Assembly: GCA_002404115.1 (NCBI GenBank)
Contig: DHJB01000066.1
Coordinates: forward strand, 22,295 to 31,132
Length of the DNA: 8,838 nt
Direction: 5' to 3'
Origin: Microbacteriaceae bacterium UBA4731
GTDB taxonomy: Bacteria; Actinomycetota; Actinomycetes; Actinomycetales; Microbacteriaceae
The notes beneath the pieces are model-generated. The model saw nothing but the letters and a program-made list of their open reading frames with translations. It was not told the DNA's origin and made no database searches. A program made the position numbers and the translations under genes. Below, piece after piece: positions 1 to 5,723 of this stretch (position 1 is the first letter of the stretch; each line of letters begins with the position of its first letter).

Positions 1-214
1 TGCTGCCTGCGGCGGCGCCGTCGGGCAGCTTGGAGAGGGCATCCACTTCGGCGTGCGCCGTGCCGGCGCCGCGGTGCCAGCCCTCGGCGATGGGTTCTCC
101 GGCGGGGTTGAGGATGACGCAGCCGACGCGCGGGTTGACGCCCGTCGCCGGTCCGTTGGCCGCCAGCTGGAGGGCGCGCCACATGCTGCGTTCGAGTGCC
201 GCCTGGTCCGTCAT
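1..214 (-). CDS. ribD: RibD, riboflavin biosynthesis deaminase/reductase, N-terminal 71 residues (partial)
   Basis: The window holds the first 71 codons; the gene continues past the left edge. RibD carries out two steps of riboflavin synthesis in the cytoplasm: deamination of the GTP-derived diaminopyrimidine by the N-terminal domain, then side-chain reduction by the C-terminal domain. Only the deaminase part is visible. It shows the family pattern MxxALxLA near residue 11, NPRVGCVI at 27-34, and the zinc-binding HAEVDAL at 54-60, with His54 as zinc ligand and Glu56 as catalytic acid. The ATG at 214-212 is preceded by a purine-rich GAGGACGGGA at about the right distance and lies about 90 bases downstream of an FMN riboswitch, which independently supports the assignment. 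Whether the reductase domain is present cannot be seen. Confidence 0.93.
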   Translation of the reverse strand, partial: MTDQAALERSMWRALQLAANGPATGVNPRVGCVILNPAGEPIAEGWHRGAGTAHAEVDALSKLPDGAAAGS

Positions 215-278
215 TCCCGTCCTCGTTCGTTCTCAGACGAACTCCGGGGGTGAGGGTGCGCGCGTGCGCGAAACCCGC

Positions 279-302
279 CGATCGACCTCGAAAGGTCCAT
301 CG
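279..302 (-). promoter_or_regulatory. UUCG-loop hairpin in the ribD leader (probable expression platform)
   Basis: Directly 3' of the riboswitch P1 stem the RNA can fold GACCU-UUCG-AGGUC, extended by CGAU/AUCG across a G-G mismatch. No U-run follows the stem, so it is not a classic intrinsic terminator. A translation-control role fits better, and the C-rich CCCUC near 256-252 could also pair with the GAGG of the ribD ribosome binding site (224-221). The hairpin is seen; its role in the switch is inference. Confidence 0.45.
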
Positions 303-305
303 ACT

Positions 306-434
306 CGTGCGCCTCCCATCCGGACTTTAACCGTCGGTGCTGGAGTTTCACCAGCTCAACCGTCTCGCTCCGAGGAGCGGCACGGGTCGCGGACTTTAAC
401 CGCCGGCTCGGATTTTCACCGACCCCGGAGCACG
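306..434 (-). promoter_or_regulatory. FMN riboswitch (RFN element) upstream of ribD
   Basis: Read on the minus strand, this leader carries the conserved RFN blocks in order: CUCCGGGGUCGGUGAAA, then CCGGCGGUUAAAGUCC, a variable hairpin (GCUCCUCGGAGC), GGUGAAACUCC, and finally GACGGUUAAAGUCCGG followed by AUGGGAG. The ends close a P1 helix: CGUGC (434-430) pairs with GCACG (310-306). This is the standard FMN-binding six-stem aptamer. By established knowledge it lowers expression of the downstream riboflavin gene when FMN is plentiful. Its position in front of ribD on the same strand fits. All conserved blocks look intact, so it should be functional. Confidence 0.95.
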
Positions 435-439
435 TTTCT

Positions 440-458
440 TGGTACTAGTTTAGGTCAA
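440..458 (-). promoter_or_regulatory. Candidate ribD promoter -10 region
   Basis: On the minus strand TAAACT (452-447) fits the actinobacterial TANNNT -10 pattern. It would start transcription near 440, a few bases before the riboswitch P1 stem. TTGACC (458-453) lies immediately upstream, too close to serve as its -35, and no good -35 is seen at 17 bases. Weak evidence; the position is the main support. Confidence 0.3.
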
Positions 459-513
459 CGCGCGCGCCGCCGGGTTATTCCCCCGTTCCGGCTACCTGCC
501 CCCAGCCTCCGTT

Positions 514-528
514 CCTCGGCTTCCGAGG
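514..528. other. Small palindrome CCTCGG-CTT-CCGAGG in the ribD/regulator-remnant gap
   Basis: Six-base perfect arms with a three-base loop lie in the 435-580 stretch between the ribD leader and the 3' end of the regulator remnant. It could be a weak terminator for the remnant or only chance in GC-rich DNA; no T-run follows on either strand. Nothing else is seen in this stretch. Confidence 0.25.
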
Positions 529-580
529 CAGAACTCCGTCGACGCGGGCCCAGAGCGGATGGCCGGTCTGGGCGGGGTGG

Positions 581-890
581 TCACGGCGCGGAGATCAGCG
601 CCCGGGCCGTTCCCTCGTCCACGAACAGGTCGGTGATCAGGCCGGCGGACAGGGCGCCGCGCAGGCTGGGCAGCTTGGAGCTGCCCGACACCACGCAGAT
701 TCGGCGGGGGGTGCGGCGCAGCACGGAGAAATCCGGGCCGCTGCCGCCGTAACTGCTGTACGCGCGCGCCGAACGCGGCGCCGAAGCGGCCGAGGATTTC
801 GCTTGCGTAGGCGAGGCCGGTGCTGCGCATGTTGGCGGCGCCGTTGAGGTGCACGATCTGAGAATTATGCGTCTGTTTGGGGGTGACGTG
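581..890 (-). pseudogene. Remnant of a SorC/DeoR-type sugar-binding transcriptional regulator
   Basis: Two pieces of the C-terminal effector-binding domain of a SorC-family regulator are recognisable. From about 890 to 755 one frame reads VTPKQTHNSQIVHLNGAANM and continues STGLAYASEILGRFG. From about 775 to the TGA at 583-581 a different frame reads GPDFSVLRRTPRRICVVSG, then a segment ending TDLFVDEGTARALI, the usual SorC C-terminus. In intact family members these blocks lie roughly 70-80 residues apart in one frame; here they touch and the frame changes. An internal deletion that is not a multiple of three is therefore likely. The N-terminal helix-turn-helix and the first part of the domain are absent. 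This cannot make a working regulator. Such proteins normally sense phosphorylated sugars and control a neighbouring carbohydrate operon. The family call is from memory of the motifs. Confidence 0.75.
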
Positions 891-1087
891 ACGACGAGTT
901 CAGCTTCCGCGCGGATGTCGTCGTGAACACGTCCGGGCCGCTGACGTGATCGCCTTTCCTGACCGACGGCCCTGACTGGGATGCGCCGCGCCGCGCGGCC
1001 GAGATCGCCCTCGCGATCGACGTGCTCGGCGACGCGCACGGCGTCAGCCTGGCGGCCACGTCACGCGGGCACGTCTCCCTCGCGTAA
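887..1087 (+). pseudogene. C-terminal remnant of an unidentified protein-coding gene
   Basis: This frame opens after a TGA at 884-886 and ends with TAA at 1085-1087. It encodes RDDEFSFRADVVVNTSGPLT, is broken by an in-frame TGA at 947-949, then continues with LTDGPDWDAPRRAAEIALAI and about 22 more residues ending RGHVSLA. Third positions are almost all G or C on both sides of the stop, as in the real genes here, so it looks like former coding sequence and not chance. There is no start codon with a ribosome binding site. I do not recognise the family. The 5' end is missing where the oppositely oriented regulator remnant begins. The fragment ends 108 bases before glpK, so the lost gene may once have stood upstream of glpK on the same strand. 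Confidence 0.5.
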
Positions 1088-1136
1088 CTGTCCGTCGCTT
1101 AACCACCCGTCGCTGAGACCGCCCGCGACGCTTTTC

Positions 1137-1159
1137 AACTAGTCTGCACGAGCGTGCAG
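1137..1159 (+). promoter_or_regulatory. Candidate glpK promoter -10 with overlapping palindromic operator
   Basis: CTGCACG-AG-CGTGCAG (1144-1159) is a perfect palindrome with 7-base arms. TAGTCT (1140-1145) just before it fits a TANNNT -10 box and would place the transcription start inside the palindrome, a position expected for a repressor site. The -35 region is poor (no TTGACA-like hexamer 16-18 bases upstream). The palindrome is seen directly; its use as an operator and the identity of the binding protein are inference. Confidence 0.45.
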
Positions 1160-1182
1160 TTCTCGTCGCCGCCCCCCATGAC

Positions 1183-1189
1183 AAAGGAG
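1183..1189 (+). promoter_or_regulatory. glpK ribosome binding site (AAAGGAG)
   Basis: AAAGGAG lies six bases before the ATG at 1196. This strong Shine-Dalgarno match selects that ATG over the in-frame upstream ATG at 1178, which would put the motif inside the coding region. Confidence 0.85.
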
Positions 1190-1195
1190 TTCACA

Positions 1196-2710
1196 ATGGG
1201 TAATTACGTCCTCGCCATCGACCAGGGCACGACGAGCACCCGGGCGATCATCTTCGACAAGGCCGGGTCGATCGTCTCGACCGGCCAGTTGGAACACGCG
1301 CAGATCCTCCCGCAGGCCGGCTGGGTTGAGCACGACCCGAAGGAGATCTGGGACAACGCCCGCGAGGCGATCGGCCAGGCGCTCTCCAAGGCCAACCTGA
1401 CCCGCCACGACATCGCTGCCGTCGGCATCACCAACCAGCGGGAGACCGCGGTGGTCTGGGACAGGAACACCGGCGACCCCGTCTACAACGCGATCGTCTG
1501 GCAGGACACCCGCACCCAGCCGATCGTCGACCGGCTGGCCGCCTCCGGCGGGGTCGAACGGTTCAGGCGGACCGTCGGCCTGCCCCTGGCCACCTACTTT
1601 TCCGGCACGAAGATCGTCTGGATCCTCGACAACGTCGACGGCGTGCGCGACCGGGCCGAGGCCGGCGACCTGTTGTTCGGCACGACCGACACGTGGGTGC
1701 TCTGGAACCTGACTGGCGGGGTCGACGGCGGCGTGCATGCGACCGACGTCACCAACGCCAGCCGGACCCTGTTCATGGACCTCGAGACCCTGCAGTGGGA
1801 CGAGGACATCCTCGGCGCGTTCGGGGTTCCGGCGTCGATGATGCCGGAGATCCGGTCATCCTCTGAGGTCTACGGAACCGCCGGCAAACGCAGCCTGCTG
1901 CGCGAGGTGCCGATCGCCGGCATCCTCGGCGACCAGCAGGCGGCGACGTTCGGCCAGGCGGCGTTCGACAAGGGGGAGGCGAAGAACACGTACGGCACCG
2001 GCAACTTCCTCATTTTCAACACGGGCACCGAGATTGTGCACTCGACGAACGGCCTGCTCACCACCGTCGGCTACAAGCTCGGCGACGGAGAGGCGCACTA
2101 CGCGCTCGAAGGCTCGATTGCCGTCACCGGGTCACTCGTGCAGTGGCTGCGCGACAACCTCGGCCTGATCAGCAGCTCCGAAGAGATCGAGACGCTGGCC
2201 GGAACGGTAGACGACAACGGCGGCGCCTACTTCGTGCCCGCGTTCTCCGGCCTGTTCGCGCCCTACTGGCGTCCGGATGCGCGCGGCGCGCTGGTCGGCC
2301 TGACCCGCTTCGTGAACAAGGGCCACATTGCCCGGGCCGCGCTCGAGTCGATCGCGTTCCAGACCCGAGAGGTGCTGGATGCCGTCAACGCGGATTCAGG
2401 AGTTCCGCTGACCGAGCTCAAGGTCGACGGCGGAGCCACGGTGAACAACCTGCTGATGCAGTTCCAGGCCGACATGCTGGGCGTGCCGGTGGTGCGTCCC
2501 GTCGTCGCCGAGACCACCGCGCTCGGCGCCGCCTACGCGGCCGGCCTCGCGGTCGGCTTCTGGAGCGGCCTCGACGAGCTGCGGGCGAACTGGCAGGAAG
2601 ACCGGCGGTGGGAGCCGTCCATGGACCCCGCAGAACGCGCCCGCCTGCTGCGCAACTGGAAGAAGGCCGTCACGAAGACCCTCGACTGGGTCGACGAGGA
2701 CGTGCGCTAA
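1196..2710 (+). CDS. glpK: Glycerol kinase GlpK
   Basis: GlpK phosphorylates glycerol with ATP to sn-glycerol 3-phosphate in the cytoplasm, trapping glycerol taken up by the cell. The 504-residue product has the usual family length. The FGGY N-domain opens with [15 protein letters not shown] (residues 7-21), the ATP-binding phosphate loop. The glycerol pocket residues are present: Arg82-Glu83 in TNQRET, Tyr134 in TYFSGTK, and Asp246-Gln247 in [10 protein letters not shown]. The C-domain has NTYGTGNFL, the [11 protein letters not shown] block and DGGATVNN, followed by [12 protein letters not shown]. The segment where Gram-positive low-GC GlpKs carry the histidine phosphorylated by HPr (xHFYG) reads SSEVYG here, so that control site appears absent. 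No aquaporin (glpF) or glpD is adjacent within the window. The gene stands alone, downstream of two gene remnants and convergent with the HAD gene. Confidence 0.97.
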   Translation: MGNYVLAIDQGTTSTRAIIFDKAGSIVSTGQLEHAQILPQAGWVEHDPKEIWDNAREAIGQALSKANLTRHDIAAVGITNQRETAVVWDRNTGDPVYNAIVWQDTRTQPIVDRLAASGGVERFRRTVGLPLATYFSGTKIVWILDNVDGVRDRAEAGDLLFGTTDTWVLWNLTGGVDGGVHATDVTNASRTLFMDLETLQWDEDILGAFGVPASMMPEIRSSSEVYGTAGKRSLLREVPIAGILGDQQAATFGQAAFDKGEAKNTYGTGNFLIFNTGTEIVHSTNGLLTTVGYKLGDGEAHYALEGSIAVTGSLVQWLRDNLGLISSSEEIETLAGTVDDNGGAYFVPAFSGLFAPYWRPDARGALVGLTRFVNKGHIARAALESIAFQTREVLDAVNADSGVPLTELKVDGGATVNNLLMQFQADMLGVPVVRPVVAETTALGAAYAAGLAVGFWSGLDELRANWQEDRRWEPSMDPAERARLLRNWKKAVTKTLDWVDEDVR

Positions 2711-2745
2711 GAGGGCTCAGACGTCCCGTCCGAGAGGCGCGCCCG

Positions 2746-2834
2746 CCAACGAATTCGACGGAGATTTTGCCCTTAACCGGGACATTCGGTCCGGTTTTGG
2801 CGTATTCGGCGGAAATCTCCGTCGAATTCGTTGG
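2746..2834. repeat. 89-bp element with perfect 22-bp inverted ends
   Basis: The left arm 2746-2767 (beginning CCAACGAATTCGACGG) is matched without error by the reverse complement at 2813-2834. The 45-base middle can fold further: GCC (2769-2771) with GGC (2808-2810), and AACCGG (2775-2780) with CCGGTT (2791-2796) around a 10-base loop. It fills the gap between the convergent glpK and HAD genes. It could work as a bidirectional terminator, but the length, perfect arms and AT-richer EcoRI-like core GAATTC are more like a REP/MITE-type dispersed element. No clear target-site duplication is seen on its borders. Confidence 0.85.
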
Positions 2835-2845
2835 GGGCGGCGGGG

Positions 2846-3589
2846 TCAGGTGGCGAGGGCGGCGGGGAGAGCGGCCAGGCCGGTGATGCGGATGACGCCC
2901 AGGCGCCGCGCCTCGGCCGCGTCGGCCTCGGCAACGGCTGCCCCGTGCCGGTCGAGCCACACGCCGGTCAGGCCGGCCGCTGCGGCCCCGATCGCGTCGG
3001 TGCGCAGGCGGTCGCCGACGTAAACGGCCGCCTGGGGCGCCACCCCGAAGACCTCGCAGGCGTGGACGAAGATGCGCGGGTCCGGCTTCGCGTAGCCCAG
3101 CTCGCCCGAGGCGATCACGTGCTCGATGCGCGCGTCGAGGCCCGTCGCCCGCAGCTTTTCGCCCTGGAAGGCCAGCTCGCCGTTGGTGATCAGCCCGAAG
3201 CGGATGCCCGGGAACGCGGCGGCGAGAGTGTCGAGGCAGGGCAGCGCGTCGTCGTGCAGCCGCCAGCTCTCCCGGTAGCGCAGGAAGTACGTGTCAAACC
3301 ACGCGGAGGCATCGCCGTCGGTCAGCTCGACGCCGTGCGCAGCAGCGAAGTCGCGGGCCCTGGCTCGCCGCTGCCCCTGGAAGTCGAGCTCGCCCGCGAG
3401 GTACGAATGGTAGTGCTGCTCCTCGAGCGCGTGCCAGAGGGTCACGGCATCGACGGCGTCAGTGTCGGCGAACGGGCCGCCCACCGATCCCACATGCCGC
3501 TGGATGCCCTCGGCGACCGCGACCCGGTGCGCGAACAAGGTGTCATCGAGGTCGAACAGCACGAGCGACGGTCCGTTCGCGCCGCTCAT
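2846..3589 (-). CDS. HAD-superfamily hydrolase (subfamily IA phosphatase)
   Basis: The 247-residue product has all four haloacid-dehalogenase motifs in order. Motif I is FDLDDTL, with nucleophile Asp13 and acid/base Asp15. Motif II is LITNG (Thr135). Motif III has Lys168 in GYAKPDP. Motif IV is YVGDRLRTDAIGA (Asp193 and Asp198, Mg2+ binding). The helical segment of roughly 95 residues between motifs I and II fits a C1 cap, as in YjjG/phosphoglycolate-phosphatase-like enzymes. It is expected to dephosphorylate a small cytoplasmic metabolite or nucleotide; the substrate cannot be told from sequence. The ATG at 3589 is chosen because it places motif I at the usual distance from the N-terminus, although only a weak GAACGG precedes it. 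The frame stays open far upstream through the repeats and into trpS, but that extension does not resemble protein. The gene follows trpS on the same strand after a 206-base repeat-filled gap. Confidence 0.9.
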   Translation of the reverse strand: MSGANGPSLVLFDLDDTLFAHRVAVAEGIQRHVGSVGGPFADTDAVDAVTLWHALEEQHYHSYLAGELDFQGQRRARARDFAAAHGVELTDGDASAWFDTYFLRYRESWRLHDDALPCLDTLAAAFPGIRFGLITNGELAFQGEKLRATGLDARIEHVIASGELGYAKPDPRIFVHACEVFGVAPQAAVYVGDRLRTDAIGAAAAGLTGVWLDRHGAAVAEADAAEARRLGVIRITGLAALPAALAT

Positions 3590-3605
3590 CCGTTCGCCAC
3601 GCGTC

Positions 3606-3665
3606 CACCCCGCGCGTCCGCATCCCGCGCCCACACACCCCGCGCGTCCGCATCCCGCACGCACA
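3606..3665. repeat. Tandem repeat, two 30-bp units plus a degenerate partial third
   Basis: Units 3606-3635 and 3636-3665 share CACCCCGCGCGTCCGCATCC and differ at only two of 30 positions. A weaker copy starts at 3666 and runs into the neighbouring inverted repeat. Thirty bases is a multiple of three, so all frames stay open across it, but no start codon and ribosome binding site make it look coding. It lies just upstream of the HAD start codon. Confidence 0.85.
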
Positions 3666-3670
3666 CAGCC

Positions 3671-3730
3671 CGCGAGTGAGCAGTTTCGGCGCCAAGGCCG
3701 CGCGGGAACCGCCGAAACTGCTCGCTCGCG
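3671..3730. repeat. 60-bp inverted repeat with 21-bp arms
   Basis: The arms 3671-3691 and 3710-3730 are reverse complements with one mismatch; their core is GAGCAGTTTCGGCG. An 18-base loop separates them. It lies in the 206-base gap between trpS (stop at 3796) and the HAD gene. It could end trpS transcription or protect the transcript's 3' end, although no U-run follows. Its sequence is unrelated to the inverted repeat on the other side of the HAD gene. The rest of the gap (3731-3795) is purine-rich with nothing recognisable. Confidence 0.85.
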
Positions 3731-3795
3731 GGGAGGGGAGAGGCGGCGGGGGTCCGGGTGGCGAGGAGCAGCGCGGAGACGGGCATGGGGTGCGA

Positions 3796-4800
3796 CTAGC
3801 GGCGCGGCAGCAGGCCGACGGCCTCGTAGGCGCTGGCGAGCGTCACGTTGGCGATGGCCGCGGCCCGGTCGGCGTTGTGCGCGAGCAGACGGTCCAGTTC
3901 GGCCGGGTCGGCGAGCAGCTCGACCACCCGGGAACGGATCGGCCCGAAGGTGCCTTCGACGACGCCGACGAGACCCTTCTTCAGGTCGCCGTAACCGCGC
4001 CCCGCGTACTCGTCCTCCAGGGACTGGATGGTGACACCGGCGAGCACCGAGTAGATCGTGAGCAGGTTGGCCACGCCCGGCTTGTTCTCGCGGTCGAAGA
4101 CCACACCGCCCTCCGCGTCGGTGACCGCGCGCATGATCTTCTTCTTCGTGACAGACGGCTCGTCGAGCAGCCAGATCACCCCGGCGTGCGACTCGGCCGA
4201 CTTCGACATCTTCGACGTCGGGTTCTGCAGGTCGTAGATCTTCGCGGTTTCCTTGACGATGGCGACCTCGGGCACCCTGAGCGTCTCCCCAAATCGGGAA
4301 TTGAAGCGCGCAGCCAGGTCGCGGGTCAGCTCGACGTGCTGCCGCTGGTCCTCGCCGACCGGCACGATCTCGGTCTGGTAGAGCAGGATGTCCGCGGCCA
4401 TCAGCGTCGGGTACGCGAACAGGCCGACCGTGGTCGCATCCTGCCCGTGCCGGGCCGACTTGTCCTTGAACTGGGTCATCCGGCTGGCCTCGCCGAAGCC
4501 GGTGATGGTGTTCAGCACCCACGCCAGCTGCGCGTGCGCGGCAACGTGCGACTGAACGTACAGGGTCGACGCCGACGGGTCGATGCCGGCGGCGATGTAC
4601 TGCGCCGCGGTGCGCCGCGTGTTCTCGCGGAGGGCGGTAGGCTCCTGCGCCACCGTGATGGCGTGCAGGTCGACGATCGAGAAGAACGCGTCGTGCGTCT
4701 GCTGCAAGGACTTCCAGTTCAGCAGGGCACCGATGTAGTTGCCGATCTGCAGCGACTCGGCAGACGGCTGCATGCCGGAGTAAAGGCGGGGCTTGTCCAT
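3796..4800 (-). CDS. trpS: Tryptophanyl-tRNA synthetase
   Basis: This class I synthetase charges tRNA-Trp with tryptophan using ATP in the cytoplasm. The product is 334 residues, the usual bacterial length. The N-terminus [20 protein letters not shown] (residues 5-24) contains the HIGH-equivalent as QIGN. The mid-region signature ADILLYQ and [18 protein letters not shown] spans about 136-164 and is typical of TrpRS. The second ATP-binding motif KMSKS is at 197-201. The ATG at 4800 gives the expected short N-terminus; only a GAGAG-type ribosome binding site lies upstream. It follows xth by 44 bases on the same strand, so the two are probably co-transcribed. QIGN in place of HxGH is not a defect, because the first position varies in bacterial TrpRS (TIGN in Bacillus). 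Confidence 0.96.
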   Translation of the reverse strand: MDKPRLYSGMQPSAESLQIGNYIGALLNWKSLQQTHDAFFSIVDLHAITVAQEPTALRENTRRTAAQYIAAGIDPSASTLYVQSHVAAHAQLAWVLNTITGFGEASRMTQFKDKSARHGQDATTVGLFAYPTLMAADILLYQTEIVPVGEDQRQHVELTRDLAARFNSRFGETLRVPEVAIVKETAKIYDLQNPTSKMSKSAESHAGVIWLLDEPSVTKKKIMRAVTDAEGGVVFDRENKPGVANLLTIYSVLAGVTIQSLEDEYAGRGYGDLKKGLVGVVEGTFGPIRSRVVELLADPAELDRLLAHNADRAAAIANVTLASAYEAVGLLPRR

Positions 4801-4844
4801 AGGGTCAGGTCTCTCGTGAGGTGGCCGCCGCGCGGGCGACGGGG

Positions 4845-5714
4845 TCAGATGGCGTAGTCGACGACGACGGGCGTGTGGTCCGACCAGCGCTGGTCGTAGG
4901 CGGCCGCGCGGTCCACGGCGTAGTTGGTGACGGATGCCGCCAGCGCCGGCGTCGCGAGCTGGTAGTCGATGCGCCAGCCGGTGTCATTGTCGAAGGCCTG
5001 CCCGCGCCACGACCACCAGGTGTACGGCCCGTCGACCTCGCCGGCCCACTTGCGGCCAACGTCGACCCAGCCGAGGCCGGCACCGGCGTTGTACGCCGGG
5101 TCGTCTTCGGCGCCGAGGATGCGGTCGAAGTACGCGCGTTCCTCCGGCAGGAAGCCGGCGCGCTTCACGTTGCCGCGCCAGTTCTTGATGTCGAACTTGC
5201 GGTGGCCGACGTTGAGGTCGCCGAGCACGACGGCCAGTTCGCTGTGCGCCGCAAGCTCCGGCAGGCGCGTGACCATGGCGTCCAGGAACGTGAACTTCTC
5301 GACCTGCTTGGGGGTGTCGACCTCGCCGGAGTGAACGTAGGTGCTCACGACGGTGACGATCTTGCCGTTCACCTCGTAGTCGGCTTCGAGCCAGCGCCCG
5401 GCGCTGTCGAACTCGTCTGCGCCCAGTTCGACCCGGTGAATCGTGGCGGAGGCCCGGCTGGCCAGGGCGACGCCGGCGCGACCCTTCGCGGTCGCCGCGT
5501 CGTGCACGATGTTCCACTCCGGGCCGAGCAACTGCTCGAGGTCCTCGGTGGAGGCGCGCACCTCCTGGATGGCGAGGATGTCCACGTCACGTCCTGCCAG
5601 CCACTCGCCCATGCCCTTGCGGAACGCGGCCCGCACGCCGTTCGTGTTGATGCTGGCGAGGCGGAGCGACGGGTCAGGCGACGGGGAAGACGACGGGGCA
5701 GGAGACAACGGCAT
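4845..5714 (-). CDS. xth: Exodeoxyribonuclease III / AP endonuclease (Xth family)
   Basis: A Mg2+-dependent DNA-repair nuclease that cuts at abasic sites and removes blocked 3' ends. The 289-residue protein shows the complete exonuclease-endonuclease-phosphatase fold signature: INTNG (22-26), metal-binding Glu51 in AIQEVRA, Tyr126 in STYVHSG, Asp166 and Asn168 in LGDLNVGH, Asp250 in WRIDYQL, and Asp279-His280 in SDHTPVVV. The C-terminal WWSWRG motif supports ExoIII over unrelated family nucleases. About 16 Pro/Ser-rich residues precede the conserved beginning; the only usable start in reach is the ATG at 5714, with AGGA upstream overlapping the end of yihY. It begins 9 bases after the yihY stop and ends 44 bases before trpS, indicating an operon. 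Confidence 0.95.
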   Translation of the reverse strand: MPLSPAPSSSPSPDPSLRLASINTNGVRAAFRKGMGEWLAGRDVDILAIQEVRASTEDLEQLLGPEWNIVHDAATAKGRAGVALASRASATIHRVELGADEFDSAGRWLEADYEVNGKIVTVVSTYVHSGEVDTPKQVEKFTFLDAMVTRLPELAAHSELAVVLGDLNVGHRKFDIKNWRGNVKRAGFLPEERAYFDRILGAEDDPAYNAGAGLGWVDVGRKWAGEVDGPYTWWSWRGQAFDNDTGWRIDYQLATPALAASVTNYAVDRAAAYDQRWSDHTPVVVDYAI

Positions 5715-5723
5715 TGCTCAATC

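Noticed and set aside
30..752. Plus-strand open frame of 240 codons over the ribD leader
   Set aside because: It runs antisense to ribD and through the FMN riboswitch, and has no recognisable domain.
581..1059. Continuous minus-strand open frames extending the regulator remnant up to about 1059
   Set aside because: Upstream of about 890 the minus-strand frames use poor codons and show no regulator homology, while the plus strand has strong coding bias there.
3606..3665. Possible CRISPR array
   Set aside because: The 30-bp units abut directly without unique spacers and there are no cas genes; it is a simple tandem repeat.
2846..4522. Long minus-strand open frame joining the HAD gene to an N-terminal extension of about 310 residues
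   Set aside because: The extension is an alternative frame of trpS plus the tandem repeats, with no protein-like motifs. The HAD motifs start right after the ATG at 3589.
4735..4746. QIGN in place of a HIGH-like motif in TrpS
   Set aside because: The first residue varies in bacterial tryptophanyl-tRNA synthetases (TIGN in Bacillus); KMSKS and the rest of the active site are intact.
3676..4857. Plus-strand open frame of 393 codons opposite trpS
   Set aside because: Shadow frame; trpS on the minus strand has all family motifs.
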